Source of the DNA: Paraburkholderia kururiensis
Lineage (GTDB): Bacteria; Pseudomonadota; Gammaproteobacteria; Burkholderiales; Burkholderiaceae
DNA length: 64,000 bases
Direction: 5' to 3'
NCBI RefSeq assembly: GCF_034424375.1
Contig: NZ_CP139965.1
Coordinates: forward strand, 1,550,001-1,614,000
In this document: in pieces, positions 26,419 through 34,510 of the stretch
How positions within the stretch are numbered: the stretch's first letter is position 1
Layout: every line of letters starts with the position of its first letter
Position numbers and translations under genes: made by a program
The notes under the pieces: model-generated
What the model was told of the DNA's origin: nothing
The model's input: only the letters and a program-made list of their open reading frames with translations
The model's database searches: none

Positions 26419-26432
26419 CCCCCGGATGGGGG
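26419..26432. promoter_or_regulatory. Inverted repeat CCCCC-GGAT-GGGGG upstream of poxB
   Basis: A perfect 5-bp-arm dyad, 155-168 bp upstream of the poxB ATG in the 189-bp gap after the response-regulator gene. On the minus strand it reads CCCCCATCCGGGGGATA, sharing GGGGGATA and the C-run/G-run layout with 20215-20232. It is a candidate binding site for the adjacent NarL-type regulator. Confidence 0.45.
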
Positions 26433-26453
26433 CAAGCTTCGGTAGCGCGTTGT

Positions 26454-27095
26454 CTATCGCGCGTCATTCTTGATGATGCCCTCGGCAATCGCGAGACGCA
26501 CGATGTCGGCGTTGCTGCGCAGCCCAAGCTTTTGCATGAGTCGTGTCTTGTGCGTGCTGATCGTTTTCGCACTGAGCGAAAAACGTTCCGCGATCTCGGT
26601 GACGGAGGCGCCCGATGCGAGCAACCTGAACACTTCGAATTCACGGTCGCTGAGTGCGGACATCGTCTGCACCTCCGCGTCGAGCTTCGCGAACAGGAGG
26701 GCTTCCATGAGCGATGGATCGACGAACTTTCCTCCAGACGCCACTTTATGGATGGCCGTGATCAGGACGTCGGGGTCGCCGTCTTTCGTGAGGTAGCCAT
26801 GAGCGCCGACGCGCAGCGCCCGCGTCGCCAACTCGGCTTCCGCATGCATGCTGAGAACGAGGATGCGTGACGCCGGCCGGATCGATGCAATCTGCTTGAT
26901 CAGATCCACGCCATGGACACCGGGCATCGTCATGTCGAGCAGAACGACATCGACAGGGTTGGTGCCGAGCCATGCAAGCGCTTCCGCGCCGCTGCCTGCT
27001 TCTGCGACCACCACCAGATCGCGATCCGTCTCGCAAATGCGCCGCAGACCGCGACGCACGATCGCATGATCGTCGACGATAATGAGCCTGACCAT
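26454..27095 (-). CDS. NarL/LuxR-type response regulator
   Basis: 213 residues. The receiver domain (about 1-120) has VDDHAIVRRG, phospho-acceptor Asp54 in VVLLDMTMPG and Lys in YLTKDG. The LuxR-type helix-turn-helix is at about 145-205 (LSDREFEVFRLLASGASVTEIAERFSLSAKTISTHKTRLMQKLG). Its ATG is 1 bp beyond the kinase stop codon (TAA 27097-27099), so the pair is translationally coupled. Likely targets are poxB and its own operon. Confidence 0.92.
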   Translation of the reverse strand: MVRLIIVDDHAIVRRGLRRICETDRDLVVVAEAGSGAEALAWLGTNPVDVVLLDMTMPGVHGVDLIKQIASIRPASRILVLSMHAEAELATRALRVGAHGYLTKDGDPDVLITAIHKVASGGKFVDPSLMEALLFAKLDAEVQTMSALSDREFEVFRLLASGASVTEIAERFSLSAKTISTHKTRLMQKLGLRSNADIVRLAIAEGIIKNDAR

Positions 27096-27096
27096 T

Positions 27097-28722
27097 TTAA
27101 AAGGCTCCTGAAGGAATAATTAAACTCACAGTCGTGCCGAAACCGGGGGCACTTTTGATCGACAGACTGCCGCCACACATGCGCGCGCGTTCCCGCATGC
27201 TGAGCAAGCCGTATGACTGAGCTTCCAGCGAGGCATCGACGTCGAATCCGCATCCGTCGTCGATGATCGACATGCTCAACGTGCCATCCTCGTTCGACCA
27301 ATACACCCTGACCGACCGTGCATGGGCATGACGAATGATATTGGTCAGCGCGCCTTGTGCCAGCCGGAATATCGCGGTGGCAACCATTTCGTCCAGCAAC
27401 GGTACTTCACCGTGATGCTGAAATGCGCAGGCAATGCGGTTGCGCGCCGTAAAATCGGTCGTCAGCCATTTGAGCGCCGCCACGATTCCGTAGTCCAGAG
27501 CGACCGGGCGCAGTGCGTTCGAAACATTGCGCACAGTGGCAATCGTCCCGTCGATCATGTCGAGCATCTCGTCCGCGCTTCGCGTCGCGTCGGCAGGCGT
27601 AATCCCTGGGCGTTTCAGCAGAAACGCTTCGATCTTGAGCGCCGTGAGCGATTGACCTAATTGGTCGTGGACTTCGAGCGCAATTCGCTTGCGCTCTTCC
27701 TCGCGCGCGGATTCGAGGTAAGCCGACACGCCGCTGATCCGGCCACTCAGCGCCAATGCCTCCTCGGTCCGCTCCTCAGCACTCGCGCGCAATCTGGACT
27801 GGCGCACGAAATGAAGGGCGACCAGGGCGACCGCGAACACTAAAGCCGCCGTTGCACCCAGGTTCCAGGCGACGTCGCGCCACCATCGCGCCAGCAGATC
27901 GTCCCTCGATATCCCGACCATGACAAACACGGGAAAATTGGCCAACCTGCGGTAGCTATAGAGCCGGTTCACACCGTCCGCCGTCGATTGGACAAGAATG
28001 CTGCCGACCGGGCCCTCGGATCGATACGATTCGAACACCTGCCGGTTACTGATTGGACGTCCGCTCAACGCGTTATTCGATGGTCTGGAGAGAAACGTGT
28101 AATCGTCTTCGGAGTTGAGAAAGATCTTGTCTTCCTGGCCAATCGAAAGCGATCGATAAAATGTCTTGAATAGCTCGATATCGATGGTCACGAGTGCGAC
28201 CCTGTGCGAACCGGAGCCCGTGGCGGGGATGCGCCGCATCATGGGAATCACGAGCTTTCCGGTCCATGGGCTCACCACAGGGCGGCGAATGCACGGATTT
28301 TCACACTCGAGTCCTGCCGACAGATTCAATGCGGATTTGGGTGGAGTCGCATCGTTATAGAGGGCGATCGAATCGGCATCTAAGGTAACAACACCTTTAT
28401 CGGTGTCGACCACCGCGACAGAATCGATGCCGGGCATACGCCGCTTGATGGCCGAGATGGTGGATTCGAATGCGGAAGCGCCGCCGCTGGCCGGATAACG
28501 TGCTGCGTCGGCCACCGACGCAAGAACGAGCTGCGCCTGCAGGAACACGCCGTCAGCGTGTTGCGCCGCCAGCTTGGCCAGTTCCTCTCCGCGGTCGTGC
28601 ATCGAGCGCAACTCTTCAAGTCGAACCGCCCAGTTGCGCCACCCTTCAATACCGAGCAGGCAAACGCAAAAAAGCGTGACGAAAAGTACGACCAGATAAC
28701 CTTGCGGATAATGTTTGGACAT
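27097..28722 (-). CDS. Membrane sensor histidine kinase (HisKA_3 class)
   Basis: 541 residues: transmembrane helix at about 8-27, a large periplasmic sensor of about 250 residues (double-Cache-like, two Cys in LECENPCIRRP), a second helix at about 288-306, then the dimerisation/phospho-acceptor helix with EVHDQLGQSLTALK (His352) and an HATPase_c domain (DDGCGFD, YGLLSMRERA). This is the NarX/DegS-like class that pairs with NarL-type regulators. It sits directly between a solute-binding protein gene and its regulator, suggesting that it reads ligand binding, possibly through that protein. Confidence 0.9.
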   Translation of the reverse strand: MSKHYPQGYLVVLFVTLFCVCLLGIEGWRNWAVRLEELRSMHDRGEELAKLAAQHADGVFLQAQLVLASVADAARYPASGGASAFESTISAIKRRMPGIDSVAVVDTDKGVVTLDADSIALYNDATPPKSALNLSAGLECENPCIRRPVVSPWTGKLVIPMMRRIPATGSGSHRVALVTIDIELFKTFYRSLSIGQEDKIFLNSEDDYTFLSRPSNNALSGRPISNRQVFESYRSEGPVGSILVQSTADGVNRLYSYRRLANFPVFVMVGISRDDLLARWWRDVAWNLGATAALVFAVALVALHFVRQSRLRASAEERTEEALALSGRISGVSAYLESAREEERKRIALEVHDQLGQSLTALKIEAFLLKRPGITPADATRSADEMLDMIDGTIATVRNVSNALRPVALDYGIVAALKWLTTDFTARNRIACAFQHHGEVPLLDEMVATAIFRLAQGALTNIIRHAHARSVRVYWSNEDGTLSMSIIDDGCGFDVDASLEAQSYGLLSMRERARMCGGSLSIKSAPGFGTTVSLIIPSGAF

Positions 28723-28798
28723 TTAGTCGCCTGCAAGAAGAAGGCTGCCGGCGATTCGCGACATCGCGTTTCGAGTCGGTGCCGCTGCAAATGCAAGG

Positions 28799-30061
28799 TC
28801 ACAGAACATTCTGCAACGCCTTCTGTGTACCCGCGACGTCCAATTGCCGACGCCAGAAGCGCATCAGCACCGCGCGTATCGCGTGGCTTTCGTCCGGCGA
28901 CAGAAACATGTCTGCGTTCGGCACGACATCGTCATGTCTCACCAGTGCCGCGAAGCGCTGCTGACAGACGTTCAGCCTGTCGGTATCGACATCCAGACGC
29001 GCGGGAATCGAACCCTTCTCACGAGAGAAGTCGATTTGCACTCCTGGATCGGTCGCCACCTCGGCCAGCAGGTTCTGCGCTTTTATCTTTATCGGCTCAT
29101 CCGTCTTCGGAAACACCCATACGTCGCCGCCAATCATTGCCGCCTGCACCGGCCCCGTGCCGATTCCGGTCAGGCATCCAAAGTCTTTTCCGGCAGATAA
29201 GCCTTTCGCAATGAATTCTCCTTCGGCCCAGTCCCCCATGAACTGCACCGCAGCGTGATTCGAGACGACCTGTCGCGTTGCATCGCTCCACGTGGATGCT
29301 TGCGGCGATAGCTCAGCGAGGTCTCTGATTTCGCGGAGGTAGGTCAGGACGCGAGTGAGTTCGGGAGAAGCCGCCAGTGCCACGTCATGATCCCGGTATA
29401 GCCGCAGGAACCGCTCTTTGCCTGCCACGCCAAGCAGCAAGCTATCGAAGATTATTTTGACTTCCCAGTCTTGCGGGCCTACAGCCACCGGGACGAAACC
29501 GTGGTCTCGTGCTTTACGCAAGTCCGCGATCAACTCGTCGATATTGCGAGGCGGCGAATCCACTCCGCTTTTCTTGAAAACCGGCCACGAGAAGAAAATC
29601 GCGCTGTAATTGTGGATGCCCAGCGGCACCGCATAGAAGTGGCCGTTGCGCCGGATGACACTTTGCACGTAGGCGGGAAAGACGTTCGCCCAATTGTTCC
29701 TGTTCGATACGGAATCAAGCCGCCGCAATTGTCCATCTTCGACCAACTGGTCGAACTGCCGCGAGATATTGAATTGCGCGACATCCGGTGACTGGCCGTC
29801 GCGCATGGACCGAATGGTCGTTTGCTCGGCGACGAGCGCGCCCGGTGCAATCTGCACGGTCAGTCGTCCGCCCGATGCGTTGAAGGCGTCCACAATGTGG
29901 TTCAACGCTGCCGATTCGGAGGGCGATGACCACCAGGTCAAGAGAGTGAGTTCCGATTCGTTGGACCGGTACCGCGAGACGGTATATGCCACCGCAACGC
30001 CAAGAACAGCTAGTGCCGCGACGACTGCCGCTGCTGCACGTCGAGTAGACAAGCGCTTCAT
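28799..30061 (-). CDS. Family 1 extracellular solute-binding protein, transporter-less
   Basis: 420 residues. An N-terminal hydrophobic segment (about 10-27, VVAALAVLGVAVAYTV) without an obvious cleavage site or lipobox suggests a membrane-tethered periplasmic protein. The rest matches carbohydrate-binding proteins of ABC importers: LTLLTWWSSPSESAALNHIVDAFNASGG, FYAVPLGIHNYSAIFFSWPVFKKSGVD, AAVQFMGDWAEGEFIAKG, VWVFPKTDEP. There is no permease or ATPase nearby. Instead the gene begins a run of binding protein, kinase, regulator and poxB. A sensory rather than transport role is inferred. Confidence 0.85.
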   Translation of the reverse strand: MKRLSTRRAAAAVVAALAVLGVAVAYTVSRYRSNESELTLLTWWSSPSESAALNHIVDAFNASGGRLTVQIAPGALVAEQTTIRSMRDGQSPDVAQFNISRQFDQLVEDGQLRRLDSVSNRNNWANVFPAYVQSVIRRNGHFYAVPLGIHNYSAIFFSWPVFKKSGVDSPPRNIDELIADLRKARDHGFVPVAVGPQDWEVKIIFDSLLLGVAGKERFLRLYRDHDVALAASPELTRVLTYLREIRDLAELSPQASTWSDATRQVVSNHAAVQFMGDWAEGEFIAKGLSAGKDFGCLTGIGTGPVQAAMIGGDVWVFPKTDEPIKIKAQNLLAEVATDPGVQIDFSREKGSIPARLDVDTDRLNVCQQRFAALVRHDDVVPNADMFLSPDESHAIRAVLMRFWRRQLDVAGTQKALQNVL

Positions 30062-30170
30062 ATCATTTCACACGCCGGTCGGAAATCCGGGGCTTCGACG
30101 TCGACGCGTAGATCGTCGAACTGCGGCGGATGGCGGTCCGACCATTGAGACCAGCGCGGATCGTCATCCG

Positions 30171-30190
30171 GGGTAGGAATCGCCCTACCC
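30171..30190. promoter_or_regulatory. Inverted repeat GGGTAGG-N6-CCTACCC in a divergent promoter
   Basis: A perfect 7-bp-arm dyad with a 6-bp spacer, 110 bp upstream of the solute-binding protein start and 175 bp upstream of the divergent winged-helix gene. Half-sites CCGGGGTA and CTACCCGAT resemble halves of the C4/G4 dyads at 6088 and 26419, though the polarity here is reversed. Nothing else is recognised in this 303-bp gap. Confidence 0.4.
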
Positions 30191-30364
30191 GATATTTAAG
30201 GGAATTTTCCACGGCTGGCAGGCGAGTTGCTGATAGGCATGTCGTGGCAGCGGAACTAATATTTTTCCATGGTTAGGGAATTCAGAACGCGCCCTGTGTT
30301 GGTGCGTGCCGGCTCTGCATTGAGCATGTCGATCACCGAGTCAAGAGCTTACACGGAGCGCCGA

Positions 30365-30979
30365 ATGATTTCTTTTCCTCCTTTCCAACTGGACTCCGAC
30401 AACAAATGCCTCTGGAAGTCCACGGCGACTGGCGCCATGCACAGGCTGACATTGGCTCCGCGAGCCTTCGACATGCTCGAATTCCTGATACGGAATGCCG
30501 GCCGGCTGGTGACTCACGAAGGCCTGTTGACTGCATTGTGGCCCAATCAGTGGGTGCAGCCAGAAGTCATCAAAACGCACGTCAGGTCGATTCGCTCCGT
30601 TCTGGAGGACGATGCGAGGCAACCCCGGTTCATCGAGACGCATCGTAGCCGAGGGTATCGGTTCATTGCCGATATCGTATCGAGCGGGCCGGATCGACTT
30701 GTCGCGCCGGCACCCGCCGATATCGTCGTGATGTCAACGTCGGGCGCGCATGTTCCCGGCCGTCTGACGCTGCAGGAAATCGCTGCGCTGCTGGAACAGA
30801 TTCCGGATGAGCCGTCTGCCGCGTGGGCGAGGGAGCATACGCATCGTGCCGACTCTTTGACGGTAGATTCGCTTACGCTCTGCGCACACGGCTTCCAGGC
30901 TGCTCGCCTGACGGTGGTGGTGAGCTATCTGCGCGACGATGCCGATATGGTTGTGCGCCCCGCAAGCGTACTTCATTGA
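30365..30979 (+). CDS. Winged-helix (OmpR-type) regulator without receiver domain
   Basis: 204 residues. An OmpR/PhoB-type DNA-binding domain at about 1-100 (LTLAPRAFDMLEFLIRNAGRLVTHEGLLTALWPNQWVQPEVIKTHVRSIRSVLEDD ... RGYRF) is N-terminal, as in CadC/ToxR-like proteins, but no transmembrane segment or receiver follows. The remaining 100 residues match no family I know. The ATG at 30365 has GGAG upstream; an in-frame ATG at 30326 is possible. It is convergent with the catalase-like gene (31 bp apart) and divergent from the solute-binding protein operon. Confidence 0.75.
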   Translation: MISFPPFQLDSDNKCLWKSTATGAMHRLTLAPRAFDMLEFLIRNAGRLVTHEGLLTALWPNQWVQPEVIKTHVRSIRSVLEDDARQPRFIETHRSRGYRFIADIVSSGPDRLVAPAPADIVVMSTSGAHVPGRLTLQEIAALLEQIPDEPSAAWAREHTHRADSLTVDSLTLCAHGFQAARLTVVVSYLRDDADMVVRPASVLH

Positions 30980-31010
30980 AACCTTCGCCCCCGATCTTTC
31001 CGGACAAGGC

Positions 31011-32039
31011 TCACGAGCGGCCCTGCCATCGTCGCGCGCTCTCGCCGTATACCAGTCTGCGCACGCGATTCAGGTTGCCCAGCGGACGAAACGACGCTGG
31101 CGCGTTCCAGGGATTGAAAGCCATATCGGCGACGGCTTGTGCCTGGCGTCTGCCCTCGTCACTGTCGAGCGATCGGCGCGATATCGTCAACGTGGCGATA
31201 TCGACCGGCGGAGAATCAGCTTCCTGCCACGGTACGGCGGCATCCTCGATGGGCGTACGTACTTCGTCAACGAAGCGCTGTAGCGCAAGACGAAAGACCA
31301 CATCGCCCTTGCTCAACCGTTGCGCAAGTTCGTCACGCAGTGCATTTTCGCCGTCGAACTTTTTCGCGAGCGCCGAAGCGCCATGTGCCGGACACAATTC
31401 GAAGCGCACCGGCACAGCACCCCAAAGTATCGCTCCCCGACTCCAGAAGCGCTCCAGGGCGAGGCTTTCAGGAACTCGAGCGCCATGTCGCACATTGTCG
31501 AGCATGCGTCGGGCCTCGCTCTCGCCGAATCTCTGCGAGAGGCGCTCTGCAAACGTATCGCGCGGTCCTTGCGCAAGCACCGCGAAGTCGACAAATTGCG
31601 TCGCGTTTCGGGCGTGCGAAACGGGATAGTTCGTCATAAGAAGATCGTGCACGTGTTGCGATTCGGGCTCGCTCTGCTGCGGCTGCGACGCTCGGGCATC
31701 GGGCCAGAGTTTGATCGCGACACCCCGCATGTCCGGACTGTTGTCGGGTTGTGCGAACGGACTCGCGTTCGAAAACCGGACGGCCGCGCGCAACGTGGCC
31801 CCCGCACGAAAGTGCCCCACCTGGAATTCATCTGGCAGTGCTGCATCCACCACCAACACTGCGTCCGTCACGCCTGCGATCATCTTGGCGTGTAGCGTAC
31901 GGTCCGCGTGTTCGCGCCGGGATGCTTTCCGATTGGCCTCCTGGATATCGAGCATCTTCCCGGCTAACTGAAGAAAGAGGGCGTTTTCCGCCTCCGGCGA
32001 TCCACCGTCATAAGCTTCTTGCCAATTTCCGATGTCCAT
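31011..32039 (-). CDS. Catalase-superfamily heme protein
   Basis: 342 residues, much shorter than monofunctional catalases (about 480 or more). Recognisable catalase-family features are RTLHAKM with the distal His near residue 50, VRFSNASPFAQPDNSPDMRGVAIKLW, and the C-terminal FNPWNAPASFRPLGNLNRVRRLVYGESAR, where the Tyr would be the proximal heme ligand. Proteins of this minimal type have been linked to peroxidase or fatty-acid-hydroperoxide chemistry, so true catalase activity is uncertain. It has no signal peptide. A LuxR-type regulator gene lies upstream in the same direction (57 bp). Confidence 0.75.
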   Translation of the reverse strand: MDIGNWQEAYDGGSPEAENALFLQLAGKMLDIQEANRKASRREHADRTLHAKMIAGVTDAVLVVDAALPDEFQVGHFRAGATLRAAVRFSNASPFAQPDNSPDMRGVAIKLWPDARASQPQQSEPESQHVHDLLMTNYPVSHARNATQFVDFAVLAQGPRDTFAERLSQRFGESEARRMLDNVRHGARVPESLALERFWSRGAILWGAVPVRFELCPAHGASALAKKFDGENALRDELAQRLSKGDVVFRLALQRFVDEVRTPIEDAAVPWQEADSPPVDIATLTISRRSLDSDEGRRQAQAVADMAFNPWNAPASFRPLGNLNRVRRLVYGESARRWQGRS

Positions 32040-32096
32040 ACTTCTTTCCTTTTGCGTGACCTGGTTTTGGGTTCAGCCGCATCGCGCGCATTACCG

Positions 32097-33473
32097 TCAA
32101 CCGATGCGCCCTCTGACAACGCTGGCCGCAGCGCCTTTCTCCGGAAACTGTGCCAGCCCGAGTCGAACTGCGACTGTTACTGCTTCCGCGCGGTTTTTTA
32201 CTGATAGCTTGGTGTATAGATGCTTCGCATGAGACTTGACGGTTTCGGGTGCGATGCGCAAATGCAACGCAATCTGTTTATTGGTCATCCCTTGTCCCAT
32301 GAGCCAAACGACCACGCGTTCGCGGTCGCTGAGACTCGTAGTCGAGGGCAATCCGCGAAGGGCATTCGCAGTCGCGACCGCACCTCGGCACGGTTGCGGC
32401 ACACGTCGCGCTCGCCGTCGCGCGTCGATCAGGCTTGCGTAGGCACGCAAGCTCTGAGCATCGGTTAGCCGCGGCGGCATGTCCCCCCGCCCGAGCTTCG
32501 AGATCAGTTCGCCCACGCTGTCGTTGCAGTCCACGAGCGTTTGCATCAACCCTGCTGAAACGGCATAACGCACTAGCGCAGCGAGCAATTCGAAAGCCGT
32601 ATCTTGTCGCTGCTGCTGCAATTGCACTTCCACGAGCAGCAGCGCGATCTCGACCGCGCTGATGTAATCGTGCCGCGATACACAATCGAGGTAGACATTC
32701 TGAAGCTGCTGAACATCGAAGGTGCCATTCGGCCGTGCAAGCGCGAGGCGCGCATGCGTGATGACCTGGTAACGTGCCATATCGAAGCCCGGCATACTGC
32801 CCTGCTGCGCACATGCTGCAATCTGCTCTTCCAGCCGTCGCGCGCAACCCGTCGCTTCGCCGGGCGATCCCATCCAGAGATGGATGGCCACTTGTTGTGA
32901 AAGGGACGCGACGCGCAGGCGCGACCAGCAGCGCTCGATCGCAAGTTCCTCGGCGTCAGCGAGCAAGGCCAGGGCATGGCCCGGTTGTCCACGCGCTGCC
33001 GCGATGCGCGCGAGCAAGCCGTAGCAACGAAGCACACCTTCGACCATGCCCGCGTGGCGCAGATGCGGCAGACGCGGCGCGATCAATGCATGGGCTTCGT
33101 CCAGGCGCCCCCGCTCAAAGAGCACGTGCCCAATTATGCTGGCCGGCAACACATCGATCGACGACGAGATGTCAGCGACGTGTTGTGCCATGTCGAAAGC
33201 ATGCTCGGCCAATGCCTGGGCTGAATTCAGGTGCAGTTTCCGAAGTTCGGCCATTGCGTCGACTGCACAATCGAATATCGCTGTTGCGCTACGCAAGTGA
33301 TCGGGGCACTCGCCTGTCTCGCCGCCTGTGAGTGCCTCAAGCTGCTCCATGTCGCCGAGCTGCCAATACACGTATGAAGAGCCACAGGTCATTTGCATGC
33401 CGGCCCGCGCCGGGCGAGCAGAACAGGTATCCGCGTCCGATGCGGGGGTACATCCGACATTTGCTCCGTTCAT
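32097..33473 (-). CDS. LuxR-family regulator, MalT-like but lacking the ATPase module
   Basis: 458 residues. The C-terminal LuxR helix-turn-helix (about 385-440, LSDRERVVVWLMGQGMTNKQIALHLRIAPETVKSHAKHLYTKL) follows an all-helical TPR-like region (HLRHAGMVEGVLRCYGLLARIAAARGQPGHALALLADAEELA). Full MalT-type regulators are about 900 residues with an N-terminal STAND ATPase; that module is absent. The gap upstream (33474-34510) is gene-poor and holds an IS3 remnant, so this could be the surviving 3' half of a larger gene rather than a genuine short form. Confidence 0.75.
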   Translation of the reverse strand: MNGANVGCTPASDADTCSARPARAGMQMTCGSSYVYWQLGDMEQLEALTGGETGECPDHLRSATAIFDCAVDAMAELRKLHLNSAQALAEHAFDMAQHVADISSSIDVLPASIIGHVLFERGRLDEAHALIAPRLPHLRHAGMVEGVLRCYGLLARIAAARGQPGHALALLADAEELAIERCWSRLRVASLSQQVAIHLWMGSPGEATGCARRLEEQIAACAQQGSMPGFDMARYQVITHARLALARPNGTFDVQQLQNVYLDCVSRHDYISAVEIALLLVEVQLQQQRQDTAFELLAALVRYAVSAGLMQTLVDCNDSVGELISKLGRGDMPPRLTDAQSLRAYASLIDARRRARRVPQPCRGAVATANALRGLPSTTSLSDRERVVVWLMGQGMTNKQIALHLRIAPETVKSHAKHLYTKLSVKNRAEAVTVAVRLGLAQFPEKGAAASVVRGRIG

Positions 33474-34255
33474 GCCCCTCTCCGGCCGATGAATCGTCGC
33501 AGGGTTACGACGATTCGATGGCTCACAGTCTAGTGATGACCCGGCGAAGAAGCGTGATGACCTGGTTTCGGTTTGGTAAAGGATTCGTGATTCGGAAGAA
33601 GGGCCGCCGTAACCGTTGGGGGAGGGCTAGTCAGCGTATCTGGCCTCGTTCACAAGTGCGTCGAGTCAGCCTCTCGCCCATGTGCGCGTGTGGCCGACGA
33701 GTGGCACGCGATAATCGAGTCAGCCGCCGCCGGCAAAGGGTGACGCCACGGCTTGCTCGGTTCTCAGCCCGAATGTCATGAGGATGTCGGCAGCCAGGTC
33801 GACCGCCATGCGAACGATACTGATACGGTCTTGCCATTCTGGATTCGCACCGTTGGCGCGCATCCAGACGAGCGACAGCTCGACCAGATGATCCGTCCCG
33901 AGCCAGTCATCCGTGTGCGCCATGGCCACCATATCGCCGACCAATAGATAACACGGCATTTTCGCGCGAGCTGAACGACACGCCGCGACCGGCGAGCACC
34001 TGGGGAGTGACTTCAAGGACGTCCATGGGAACCAGCGGGGAATGCGAGAGTAGTGGGTGAGGTGATTGCTGTATAGAGGATGTAACGTGAATATTGGGGT
34101 GCCCGTTCACTGCCAGATGTATCCCGCTCGACCGAGGGGCCGGCTGTCAGCGCGCGGCACGATCGGCAACCCGCGTTCGGCGACATAGCGCGCGGTAAGG
34201 GAACGTTGAACCGCAGCCATTGCGATGGTGATCAGGACAGGTTGGGCCAGCTTCA
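33474..34255. other. Gene-poor stretch upstream of the short LuxR gene
   Basis: About 780 bp with no coding frame I can support. A 98-codon minus-strand frame (33720-34016) contains a plausible-looking helical segment (WLGTDHLVELSLVWMRANGANPEWQDRISIVRMAVDLAAD) but matches no family I know and has no clear ribosome-binding site. The area looks like decayed DNA next to an IS3 remnant. Confidence 0.45.
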
Positions 34256-34384
34256 GTGATCGAGCAGTGGCGGCGTCACTACAATGCGATCCGGCCACAT
34301 TCGAATCTGGATTACCTGACGCCCAACGAGTTCAAGCAGCGGTATTGTTCAACTGAAACAATCGAGGCCGTTCTCCAGGATTGA
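34256..34384 (+). pseudogene. IS3-family transposase remnant (C-terminus only)
   Basis: Translation of this frame gives EQWRRHYNAIRPHSNLDYLTP followed by NEFKQRY, the highly conserved C-terminal end of IS3-family OrfB integrase-type transposases, then a stop at 34382-34384. About 43 codons remain. The catalytic DDE core and the rest of the element are missing upstream, so it is a relic. I did not find the matching terminal inverted repeat. Confidence 0.8.
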
Positions 34385-34510
34385 AACGGTCCGAAGAAAT
34401 CAGCCTGATCAGATCGGCGGACTCGTGCCGTTGATTCATTCATTCATGAATGCCTCGTGCCGGCGTCCGTGCCGTTGCGGGGTGGCGATTAAAAAGCGGG
34501 AATAGCTAAT

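Noticed and set aside
33720..34016. 98-codon minus-strand frame in the gene-poor stretch
   Set aside because: One helical-looking segment only; no ribosome-binding site and no family I recognise. Kept as a note, not a gene.
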